From contig NZ_JADMVE010000004.1 of the NCBI RefSeq assembly GCF_015547515.1, positions 186,001-250,000 on the forward strand: a DNA stretch of 64,000 bases, read 5' to 3'. The stretch is from Eubacterium sp. 1001713B170207_170306_E7. GTDB taxonomy: Bacteria; Bacillota; Clostridia; Eubacteriales; Eubacteriaceae. The notes under the pieces are model-generated. The model had not been told where the DNA came from. It ran no database searches and worked only from the letters and a program-made list of their open reading frames with translations. Positions 33,522-39,640 of the stretch are shown in pieces (positions within the stretch are counted from its first letter, which is position 1; the number at the start of each line of letters is the position of its first letter). The position numbers and the translations under genes are program-made.

Positions 33522-33671
33522 CTATTTCGTTTCTTTATGCAGTGTATGCTTTTTACAGAACTTGCAATATTTTTTTTCTTCTAAACGATCCGGATTGTTC
33601 TTTTTATTTTTCATTGTATCGTAGTTTCTTTGTTTACATTCCGTACATGCCAAAGTTACTTTAACTCTCAA
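33522..33671 (-). CDS. rpmG: Ribosomal protein L33, TTG start
   Basis: 49 residues. (M)[48 protein letters not shown] has the zinc-binding C+ form (CTEC and CKFC). The start is TTG at 33671, with GGAGG eight nucleotides before. First gene of the rpmG-secE-nusG-rplK-rplA operon. Confidence 0.95.
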   Translation of the reverse strand: MRVKVTLACTECKQRNYDTMKNKKNNPDRLEEKKYCKFCKKHTLHKETK

Positions 33672-33754
33672 TTACAGCACCTCCTACATCCTTTATTATA
33701 TACACGAATAACATCATATAGACACACGTTTCCTATTTTCATGGTCACCAGTAT

Positions 33755-33784
33755 AGAATAGCATAAAACGGTGGCCCATGTCAA
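33755..33784 (-). promoter_or_regulatory. Promoter of the rpmG-secE-nusG-rplKA operon
   Basis: TTGACA, 18 bp, TATTCT with an extended TG (TGCTATTCT), minus strand. A TATAAT nearer the gene (about 33693) may be a second start. Confidence 0.6.
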
Positions 33785-33793
33785 TAAAACAAT

Positions 33794-33814
33794 AAAAAAA
33801 GGCGTAACGCCTTT
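33794..33814 (-). terminator. Terminator of the acetyltransferase gene
   Basis: AAAGGCG, TAA, CGCCTTT, then TTTT on the minus strand. Confidence 0.8.
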
Positions 33815-33874
33815 CACATCAAAACACTATAAGCTATTATAGCAGAATTATCCTGAAGAATCAAGCGGTAATTG

Positions 33875-34399
33875 TCAAAGTTTTAGGCCCATCTGGTAAC
33901 AGTCGGTGGTCCGCCCGTCAATCTCCACAATTTCCGGAAATGTCCCCCAGATTTTGAAGCCGTATTTGGCGGCCAGGCGCTGTGAGCCCAAGTTATCGGC
34001 AAAAATAACCGCCATCAGGTTTTTAAGGCCCCGCTTTCTGCTCTCGCGGATTACGTGCTCCATCAGGCTTGAGCCGATGCCGCTGCTCCGGAACTCGGGC
34101 GCGATATAATAGCTGATCTCACAGGCATGCTTAAAGCCCTCCCGGCCCGACCGGTAAGCGGTCACGGCCATCCAGCCGGCCACAATGCCGCTCTTTTCGG
34201 CCACGTAAATGGGGTGTATGCCGTCGCTGTGCTCTTTAAACCAGCCTCTGCGGCTCTCCATGGTTACCGGGGTCAAAAGCGCTGTGACACGCCTTTCCAG
34301 AATAGCCACATTCAGAATATCCAGAATTCTCTGATAATCCTTCTCCTCTGCCAGGCGCACCGCGATGCGCTTTTCAGCCGTTTCCAACGTTCTTGTCAA
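33875..34399 (-). CDS. GNAT-family N-acetyltransferase (phosphinothricin acetyltransferase-like)
   Basis: 174 residues. It has the PAT-like layout IAVRLAEEKDYQRILDILNVAI at the N terminus, EISYYIAPEFRSSGIGSSLMEHVIRESRKRGLKNLMAVI (acetyl-CoA-binding motif A, with R-x-x-G-I-G in place of Q/RxxGxG/A) and LAAKYGFKIWGTFPEI. The start is TTG with AGGAG eight nucleotides upstream. It probably acetylates an amino group on a small molecule; the substrate is not known. It follows the small membrane-protein gene by 11 nt. Confidence 0.85.
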   Translation of the reverse strand: MTRTLETAEKRIAVRLAEEKDYQRILDILNVAILERRVTALLTPVTMESRRGWFKEHSDGIHPIYVAEKSGIVAGWMAVTAYRSGREGFKHACEISYYIAPEFRSSGIGSSLMEHVIRESRKRGLKNLMAVIFADNLGSQRLAAKYGFKIWGTFPEIVEIDGRTTDCYQMGLKL

Positions 34400-34410
34400 T
34401 AACAGATCTC

Positions 34411-34596
34411 CTATTTTCTTCCGATTTTATTTTTATAGGCAATAAAAACTGTCACGGCAAACAGGATCAGTACAAACCCGATTGTCGTAATCACAGGTGA
34501 CAGGACAATGCCCAGCAGGGCGATAATCACCGGCGCCACCAAAACGGCCACCAGCGCCAGTACGGCAATAATGATGTATTTTTTAAATTCATCCAC
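34411..34596 (-). CDS. Small membrane protein (61 residues)
   Basis: 61 residues with two hydrophobic segments (about 7-31 and 35-53) and a basic tail (YKNKIGRK). GTG start at 34596 with GGGGTG seven nucleotides before. It is likely cotranscribed with the acetyltransferase. Function unknown. Confidence 0.5.
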   Translation of the reverse strand: MDEFKKYIIIAVLALVAVLVAPVIIALLGIVLSPVITTIGFVLILFAVTVFIAYKNKIGRK

Positions 34597-34686
34597 AAGC
34601 TTTCACCCCTTCACCAATGAGTCGACTTATTTTAGCACAATCCACCTGTGCCTGCAATGCAGAATTTGTTATATTTTTGTGTGCCT

Positions 34687-35232
34687 TCAGCGCGGTATAT
34701 CCTGCTTGAGCACGACCTGAAAGCCCGCGTCCTCTTTTCCCTTTTCAACGCTGTATACCCCGGTCCAGCTGCCGCTGCGGCCGTCAAAAAATTTATACAC
34801 GTAACCCGGGTTTAATATTTCCAGCACACTGATCAGGACATTGATCACCTGGACAGCGCTGCGGATATTCTCGCCGTGGACCGCGGCGCCCTTCTGCTCC
34901 TGGGCCAGCTCAAAGGCGTAGGCGGACAGGTGGTGGTTCAGAAGCTGCAAAATGCGGTCGGCCTGGGCCTGGTCCATGCCCGCATCCGGGCTCAGCTCAT
35001 AGGAAAGCTCCAGCGGGTGCGCGTTGTAATCCTGGAAAAAACTCAGCATGGCACCGGCGCTCTGCAGCCGTCCCTCCAGAAAGCCTCTCTGATAATTCAG
35101 ATCCGCCAGCTCCACGGCGTCCGGGTTTCCGGACATGGCCTGGTTGATCTTTTCAATTTCTTGTTTGCAGATCTTGTAGGTCCGCTCCAGCTGCTTGGTT
35201 TCATTTTTCAGCTTCTCATCCCTGATTCTCAT
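34687..35232 (-). CDS. Hypothetical protein with N-terminal coiled coil
   Basis: 181 residues. The N-terminal helix (KLKNETKQLERTYKICKQEIEKINQAM) is coiled-coil-like. A middle helical part follows, then a beta-rich C terminus (NPGYVYKFFDGRSGSWTGVYSVE). No family recognised. It follows the dehydrogenase gene by 23 nt; the ATG has GAGGT upstream. Confidence 0.5.
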   Translation of the reverse strand: MRIRDEKLKNETKQLERTYKICKQEIEKINQAMSGNPDAVELADLNYQRGFLEGRLQSAGAMLSFFQDYNAHPLELSYELSPDAGMDQAQADRILQLLNHHLSAYAFELAQEQKGAAVHGENIRSAVQVINVLISVLEILNPGYVYKFFDGRSGSWTGVYSVEKGKEDAGFQVVLKQDIPR

Positions 35233-35255
35233 GTTTTACCTCAAATTCAATGGTT

Positions 35256-36116
35256 TTACTGCTCGTAATATTTAATAAGGGCCTGGGTTCCCAGATCACC
35301 ATAGCCTTCTTTTTCAAGGCTCTCGTACATTTCCAGCACCTTGCTCAGCACCTCCAGATGCGCGGAGGCCTCCTCGGCTTCCTCTCTGGCAATTCTCATA
35401 TCCTTGATATAGTGCTTCACAAAAAAGCCGGGCGCAAAGTCGTCTTTCAGGATTCTCGGCGCGGTATTGCTCATCTGAAAGCTTCCGGCCGCCCCTGCGC
35501 TGATACTGTTGAGCATGGTCTGTTCGTCCAGCCCCACGGCCTTCGCGTAGGCCAGGGCTTCGCAGACGCCGGATACAGCCCCCGCGATGGCGATCTGGTT
35601 GGCCATTTTGGTGTGCTGGCCTGCGCCCGGGCCGCCCTCGTAAATAATGTTGGTTCCCATGGCTTCAAAGACTGGCAGGCAGCTTTTGAACACGGCTTCG
35701 TCACCGCCGGCCATAATGGACAGGGTTCCCTTCTCAGCGCCCACGTCGCCGCCAGACACCGGCGCGTCCAGGGCCGCGATGCCGCGGCTGGCAGCGGCTT
35801 CATAAATGCGTTTGGAAAGCTTGGGGCTGGTGGTGGTCATGTCGATGAGTACCGCGCCCTCCCGGGCGTTCTCGATAATACCTGTACTGCCGAAATAGAC
35901 TTCCTCCACATCCTTGGGGTAGCCCACAATGGTAATCACTACGTCCTTATCTGCCGCGCAGTCTGCCACACTGCCGCACCAATGGGCCCCCTCCCGCACC
36001 ACAGCGTCTGCTTTAGCCTTTGTGCGGTTATAAACCGAAACCTCATAGCCCTTTTTCATGAGGTTTCTGACCATGGACTGGCCCATAACGCCGATTCCGA
36101 TAAATCCAATCTTCAT
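35256..36116 (-). CDS. 3-hydroxyisobutyrate dehydrogenase-family oxidoreductase
   Basis: 286 residues. Rossmann motif GFIGIGVMGQSMVRNLMKKGYEVSVYNRT (4-32) carries the family signature. The catalytic-site region DAPVSGGDVGAEKGTLSIMAGG (about 117-138) and the conserved Lys in GAGQHTKMANQ (about 170) are intact. The Arg/Thr after strand beta-2 (YNRTKAKA) suggests NADP. It probably oxidises a 3-hydroxyacid or reduces a semialdehyde such as tartronate or succinate semialdehyde; the exact substrate is open. Confidence 0.88.
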   Translation of the reverse strand: MKIGFIGIGVMGQSMVRNLMKKGYEVSVYNRTKAKADAVVREGAHWCGSVADCAADKDVVITIVGYPKDVEEVYFGSTGIIENAREGAVLIDMTTTSPKLSKRIYEAAASRGIAALDAPVSGGDVGAEKGTLSIMAGGDEAVFKSCLPVFEAMGTNIIYEGGPGAGQHTKMANQIAIAGAVSGVCEALAYAKAVGLDEQTMLNSISAGAAGSFQMSNTAPRILKDDFAPGFFVKHYIKDMRIAREEAEEASAHLEVLSKVLEMYESLEKEGYGDLGTQALIKYYEQ

Positions 36117-36152
36117 TTTAATTTCTCCTTATAATAAAGTGAATCCCGATAT

Positions 36153-36182
36153 AAAAACCCCGACAAGCTCTGCTTTCGGGGC
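36153..36182 (-). terminator. Terminator after tRNA-Arg
   Basis: CCCCGA/TCGGGG stem (minus-strand order, 12-nt loop) followed by TTTTTATAT. Confidence 0.8.
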
Positions 36183-36200
36183 TGTTTCAACTAAATTAAG

Positions 36201-36277
36201 TGGCGTCCCTAAGAGGATTCGAACCTCCGGCACGCGGTTTAGGAAACCGCTGCTCTATCCTACTGAGCTATAGGGAC
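36201..36277 (-). tRNA. tRNA-Arg (anticodon CCT), CCA encoded
   Basis: On the minus strand the acceptor GTCCCTA pairs with TAGGGAC. D arm AGCTCAGTAGGATAGAGC, anticodon stem GCGGT/ACCGC with loop TTCCTAA (anticodon CCT), T arm GGAGG-TTCGAAT-CCTCT, then G and CCA. The cloverleaf is complete. Confidence 0.95.
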
Positions 36278-36329
36278 GCGTTTTTTCTATACTATTATAA
36301 TAATCTTCTCTGAAAAAAGCAAGATTAAT

Positions 36330-37085
36330 TTAACGAAGATTGGTTTTTACAAAGCATCCCAGCTCTGCCACCTGCTTTCCGGTATAATTTTCAAGCTGAG
36401 AAACCATGTCCGCGGGTACGGTGGCCACACAGCAGGAGGCCGGACCGCCAGACTGTCCGATGTCAAAGGGAAGGCAGTCCTTCCATTCAAAGCTCAGGCC
36501 GTTGTCCTCCGCGATTTTTAAAACCTCGTAGGCGATGCCCTTTGAGCCCACCGGCACCATTTCCAGAAGCCCGGAAATTTTTCGGATGGCTGTAAAATCC
36601 GGGAGCTGCAAGGCCAGGTGCAGCTGCTTTGAAAAGTCGTCGCCGTACAGCGGCTTTCCGAAAAGCACTGCCTTATCACCCGGCTTTGTGATCCGGTATT
36701 TCACCTGGTCCTCCCGGACAAGGCCGATCACGGTAATGCCCGCCCCGGTCTGGACTGTGGGCATATTGTCCTCGCAGCTTCCAGTCAGAGCGATCTCATA
36801 GTCCGGAAGCTCAGCGATGGCTTTTTTGATGCCGTTGATCATGCGTTTTCCGGTGGGGTCTGTCTCCACGGCCAGGCCATCCGAAATGGCAATGGGCGCG
36901 GCCCCGAGGGCCAGCAGCTCGCCCAGGGCCACCTTGACGGTTTCATAGGCTGTCAGCTCCGGCGGTACCCTGACCACATCCATGGCCTTATCGCCGATGG
37001 CGCCAATGGAATCGCAGGTAATGACAATGGCTTCTTTTGTGTCTTTATAGATCAGGGTACAGTCTCTGATTTTTTCTACACGCAT
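36330..37085 (-). CDS. AIR synthase-related (PurM/HypE/ThiL-fold) protein
   Basis: 251 residues. The N-terminal part has IVITCDSIGAIGDKAMDVVRVPPELTAYETVKVALGELLALGAAPIAISDGLAVE and later ALTGSCEDNMPTVQTGAGITVIGLV, a layout of PurM-fold ATP-binding proteins. The C-terminal part carries QSGGPASCCVATVP. It probably forms an acyl-phosphate or activates an amide with ATP; the true substrate is unknown. ATG at 37085 follows GGAGGGA. Confidence 0.7.
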   Translation of the reverse strand: MRVEKIRDCTLIYKDTKEAIVITCDSIGAIGDKAMDVVRVPPELTAYETVKVALGELLALGAAPIAISDGLAVETDPTGKRMINGIKKAIAELPDYEIALTGSCEDNMPTVQTGAGITVIGLVREDQVKYRITKPGDKAVLFGKPLYGDDFSKQLHLALQLPDFTAIRKISGLLEMVPVGSKGIAYEVLKIAEDNGLSFEWKDCLPFDIGQSGGPASCCVATVPADMVSQLENYTGKQVAELGCFVKTNLR

Positions 37086-37132
37086 TCTTTCCCTCCTGAA
37101 ATCGAAACGAGGATGTGCGTTTCGGCACATCC

Positions 37133-37921
37133 TCAGTTTGTCTGTCCTAAATATTCCTCAAAGGTTTCATTTTTGCTGTGTATCTCTTTTGCCGCGTCTG
37201 CGCCCACATAGCGGATATGCCAGGGCTCATAGGAATAACCGGTAATATCGGTCTTTCCCTCCGGAAAACGGATAATAAAGCCGTAATTCTGTGCGTTGTC
37301 GGCAATCCACTGGCCTTCAGGCGTATCGGCAAAGCTTTCCTGCAGATCCATTCCCATGGCCTCGCAGGTCACGTCCATGCAGAGTCCGGTCTGGTGCTCG
37401 CTCTGGCCTGCCCTGGCGCTGACCAGATTGGCCTGCTCTTCGCCGTAGGCGGCAACGTTCTCTTCAAACAGATCCTTCTGCATGCTGTAGGAGCGGTAGC
37501 CGGAGGCGCAGTATAAGGTCACGCCGTCGTTATCCGCAGCTTCAAAAAGCTTGACCAGCGCATCAGACGCCTGCTGGCGGAGCTGTGTCTCACGGCTTCC
37601 TCTCAGGGGAACCGTCACTAAATCCGAGGGCTCGTAGTCTGAGGGCAGCTCATGGGTTTTATTGACCAGAACCTGAATGTCTCCCAGATTAGCAGGGTCA
37701 ACCGTCGGCGCTGCCGGCGTCGGTGATGCTGAAGGAGTCGGCGTCGCGGCCTGGGCCGTTGCGGTCGGCTCAGGCGTTGCCTGCGGTTCGTCTTTTTTGG
37801 TAAACAGACCGATGATTTTTCCCATCACTGTAAAAAAACCAACGATGACAAAGAGCAATAAAAGCAGCATAACGATCAATGAGATTAAAAATCGTTTTGG
37901 ATTTTTAATTTTTAGCGACAT
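37133..37921 (-). CDS. Membrane-anchored D,D-carboxypeptidase (peptidase M15, VanY-like)
   Basis: 262 residues. An N-terminal membrane anchor (about 12-35) is followed by a Thr/Ala/Pro-rich linker (about 45-75) and the VanY catalytic domain: YCASGYRSYSMQ, SEHQTGLCMDVT (SxHxxGxxxD zinc motif) and EPWHIRYVG (the His-Ile zinc ligand). It trims D-Ala from peptidoglycan stem peptides outside the cell. ATG at 37921 follows AGGAGGC. No vancomycin resistance genes adjoin. Confidence 0.88.
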   Translation of the reverse strand: MSLKIKNPKRFLISLIVMLLLLLFVIVGFFTVMGKIIGLFTKKDEPQATPEPTATAQAATPTPSASPTPAAPTVDPANLGDIQVLVNKTHELPSDYEPSDLVTVPLRGSRETQLRQQASDALVKLFEAADNDGVTLYCASGYRSYSMQKDLFEENVAAYGEEQANLVSARAGQSEHQTGLCMDVTCEAMGMDLQESFADTPEGQWIADNAQNYGFIIRFPEGKTDITGYSYEPWHIRYVGADAAKEIHSKNETFEEYLGQTN

Positions 37922-37982
37922 TCCTTCAGCCTCCTGTATCAAGATATCTCTATTATAACCGATTACTCTTTAATTATCAAAA

Positions 37983-38018
37983 GAAAAAATAGGACCGCTT
38001 AAAATTAAGCGGCCCTAT
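37983..38018 (-). terminator. Terminator of the cooT operon
   Basis: ATAGG-A-CCGCTTAA pairs with TTAAGCGG-C-CCTAT, followed by TTTTTTC on the minus strand. Confidence 0.8.
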
Positions 38019-38094
38019 CCGGAAAACAAAAAAAGACATGGTTAATAAACCTTGCCTTCAAGCAAATATTCTCAATTTATTTTATTGTCTGCTC

Positions 38095-38313
38095 TCAGCT
38101 TTCCTGAAACTTGATTTTGGCTTCCATCAGCTTTCTGGCTGCCTGCTGCATTTTGTCAATCGCCTGGTCTATTTCGCCGGCGACCTCAGGTCTGACCTCC
38201 GCCATTTTTTCGGACCATTCACGATAGCCCTCCACATGCTCACCGTTGTGATTAATCCAATGTACCAGTAATACCTGAAAAACTTCAGCGTCCTTTTCGG
38301 ATAATTTTTCCAT
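38095..38313 (-). CDS. Small helical protein, paralog of the His-rich protein's C-terminal domain
   Basis: 72 residues. The segment FQVLLVHWINHNGEHVEGYREWSEKM...EIDQAIDKMQQAARKLMEAK lines up with residues about 70-128 of the His-rich protein at 39119-39511 (HWADHNQEHAKEYKNWVDKM...AIEEAIALIGQADEHLMEAK). The shared HWxxHNxEH block may bind metal. The ATG at 38313 has AAGG eight nucleotides upstream. Last gene of the cooT-DUF3842-72aa operon. It is probably a partner in nickel handling for CODH/ACS; this is inferred. Confidence 0.6.
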   Translation of the reverse strand: MEKLSEKDAEVFQVLLVHWINHNGEHVEGYREWSEKMAEVRPEVAGEIDQAIDKMQQAARKLMEAKIKFQES

Positions 38314-38338
38314 TTCAGTCACCTTCTAAGTATCTGTA

Positions 38339-38752
38339 TTAAAGATTCAGCTCTTTTTTAATCAGCGCAACGGCTTCACGGATCTGCAATAACAGTGGTT
38401 TTTCCTCAAGGGAGACAATGTAATTATTTTCCGGTAGAATCGGAATATAAATCTTGATGGCTTCGCTGGCATTGACTGCCTCCACCATCCGCGTTGTCAC
38501 CTCACCCATCATTTCATTGGGCATTGTCATGGCAATGGAGCCGATAATCACGTCGGCTTTTCCCGCGTTTACCACGATGGCATTTTCACCGGTCGCCCCC
38601 TTGTTGGCACCCTTTTTGAGCATCGCCGCTGTCGCCAGGGCATTTGTCCCCAGACCGTATACTTCAATATAAGGTGGGATTTCCTCTTTCAGGATACCAA
38701 CAATCCGGGAGCCGATGCCGCCGCCCATTCCGTCCAACACAACAATATTCAT
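38339..38752 (-). CDS. DUF3842 protein
   Basis: 137 residues. MNIVVLDGMGGGIGSRIVGILKEE is a Gly-rich nucleotide-binding-like start, followed by EVYGLGTNALATAAMLKKGAN and GENAIVVNAGKADVIIGSIAMTMPNEMMGEVT. This is typical of DUF3842, whose role is unknown. It starts 1 nt past the cooT stop, so translation is coupled. Its place in the CODH nickel locus suggests a maturation role. Confidence 0.75.
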   Translation of the reverse strand: MNIVVLDGMGGGIGSRIVGILKEEIPPYIEVYGLGTNALATAAMLKKGANKGATGENAIVVNAGKADVIIGSIAMTMPNEMMGEVTTRMVEAVNASEAIKIYIPILPENNYIVSLEEKPLLLQIREAVALIKKELNL

Positions 38753-38753
38753 C

Positions 38754-38954
38754 TTATACCGCTGCGTCCTCGATCAGAATCTTGTGGTTCAATAATTTCA
38801 CTTCTTTTAAACGTCCGTTGACAATTTTAGTGCCTCCTAAAAGGTCCGAAAGTGTCAGGCTTCCGTCATTGTTCGGCACAATGTCGATGACATAGTCCAT
38901 AATTTTTTCTTCTTCGCCTTTTTTATTCACTAAATATGCTGAAGATTCGCACAT
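38754..38954 (-). CDS. cooT: Nickel-binding protein CooT
   Basis: 66 residues. MCESSAYLVNKKGEEEKIMDYVIDIVPNNDGSLTLSDLLGGTKIVNGRLKEVKLLNHKILIE matches the CooT family, small dimers that bind Ni(II) through the conserved Cys2. ATG at 38954 has AAAGGAG in front; an ATG three codons upstream is too close to that site. It supplies nickel for CODH maturation. It has its own promoter at 39057. Confidence 0.85.
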   Translation of the reverse strand: MCESSAYLVNKKGEEEKIMDYVIDIVPNNDGSLTLSDLLGGTKIVNGRLKEVKLLNHKILIEDAAV

Positions 38955-38997
38955 AACAAACATCTCCTTTCAATTTTGAAAATTAGATTTTCGTTCG

Positions 38998-39031
38998 GGT
39001 ATCCGGATGGATAATAAGAGCCCCGGATACC
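38998..39031 (-). promoter_or_regulatory. Inverted repeat in the cooT leader
   Basis: GGTATCCGG and CCGGATACC, 16 nt apart, within the 5' leader of cooT. There is no following T-run. It may be a regulatory RNA hairpin or a protein operator. Confidence 0.45.
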
Positions 39032-39056
39032 GGAGTTAATCATCTTTTGCAATCTT

Positions 39057-39085
39057 AGTATATAATGTTCAGCCCGATTTATCAA
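39057..39085 (-). promoter_or_regulatory. cooT promoter
   Basis: TTGATA, 17 bp, TATACT on the minus strand. Confidence 0.75.
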
Positions 39086-39118
39086 GCCATTTTATGGCAA
39101 TAAGGGGCATAAACAGCT

Positions 39119-39511
39119 CTATTTAATCAAAGCCTTTTTGGCTTCCATTAAATGCTCGTCGGCCTGGCCGATCAGGGCAATGGCTTCTTCAATGGCTTTT
39201 GACACCTCGGTCTTGCCCACTGCGTTCATTTTATCCACCCAGTTTTTATATTCCTTGGCGTGTTCCTGGTTATGATCTGCCCAGTGGTCCAGCAAAAGAC
39301 CTAAAATTTCGATATCCTTGCCTTCGCCCTCGTGGGTATGTCCGTGATCGTGGTCATGGTCGTGTCCATGCTCGTGGTCATGAGGATGGGTATGTGTGTG
39401 GGTGTGCTCATGTTCGTGTGCCGCGTCGTGGCTGTGCCCATGATCGTGATCGTGGCTACCGTCGTGCGGGTGGCTGTGTGTATGTGTATGTTCGTGGCTG
39501 TGTTCGCTCAT
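39119..39511 (-). CDS. Histidine-rich putative nickel-storage/chaperone protein (CooJ-like function)
   Basis: 130 residues. Residues 1-60 contain 27 histidines in HxH runs mixed with Asp, Glu and Thr, a typical Ni/Co/Zn-binding tail. Residues 67-130 form a helical domain with HWADHNQEH, shared with the 72-residue protein at 38095. In Rhodospirillum rubrum the cooCTJ set contains CooJ, a nickel-binding protein with a C-terminal His-rich region. Here the His-rich part is N-terminal, so any similarity is functional rather than clearly homologous. The gene lies between acsB and cooT with its own promoter (AAGACA-17-TATAAT, 39541-39569). Confidence 0.7.
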   Translation of the reverse strand: MSEHSHEHTHTHSHPHDGSHDHDHGHSHDAAHEHEHTHTHTHPHDHEHGHDHDHDHGHTHEGEGKDIEILGLLLDHWADHNQEHAKEYKNWVDKMNAVGKTEVSKAIEEAIALIGQADEHLMEAKKALIK

Positions 39512-39540
39512 AATAATCCCTCCATGCTTCTTATAATTTA

Positions 39541-39569
39541 ATTATAACCTTTTTCCTTAATTTTGTCTT
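39541..39569 (-). promoter_or_regulatory. Candidate promoter of the His-rich protein gene
   Basis: AAGACA, 17 bp, TATAAT on the minus strand, downstream of the acsB terminator. Confidence 0.5.
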
Positions 39570-39595
39570 GCTCTTTTAGAAATATTCTTATTTAG

Positions 39596-39628
39596 AAAAA
39601 GAAAGCAGGACGGCAACGTCCTGCTTTC
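39596..39628 (-). terminator. Terminator of the acs operon after acsB
   Basis: A 12-bp perfect stem (GAAAGCAGGACG/CGTCCTGCTTTC, GCAA loop), then TTTTTC on the minus strand. Confidence 0.9.
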
Positions 39629-39640
39629 AAGCAAGTTTTA

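Noticed and set aside
35250-36134. Plus-strand frame of about 290 codons opposite the 3-hydroxyisobutyrate dehydrogenase-like gene
   Set aside because: The minus-strand gene shows full Rossmann and catalytic motifs; the opposite frame is a by-product of codon bias.
39358-39511. Short repeated units in the His-rich gene as a possible CRISPR or tandem repeat array
   Set aside because: The repeats are codon-level (His with Asp/Glu/Thr) and explained by the coding sequence; no CRISPR-type spacing or cas genes are seen anywhere in the window.
39199-39541. Plus-strand Arg/Gly/Val-rich frames opposite the His-rich gene
   Set aside because: Mirror images of repeated CAT/CAC codons; no start signals.
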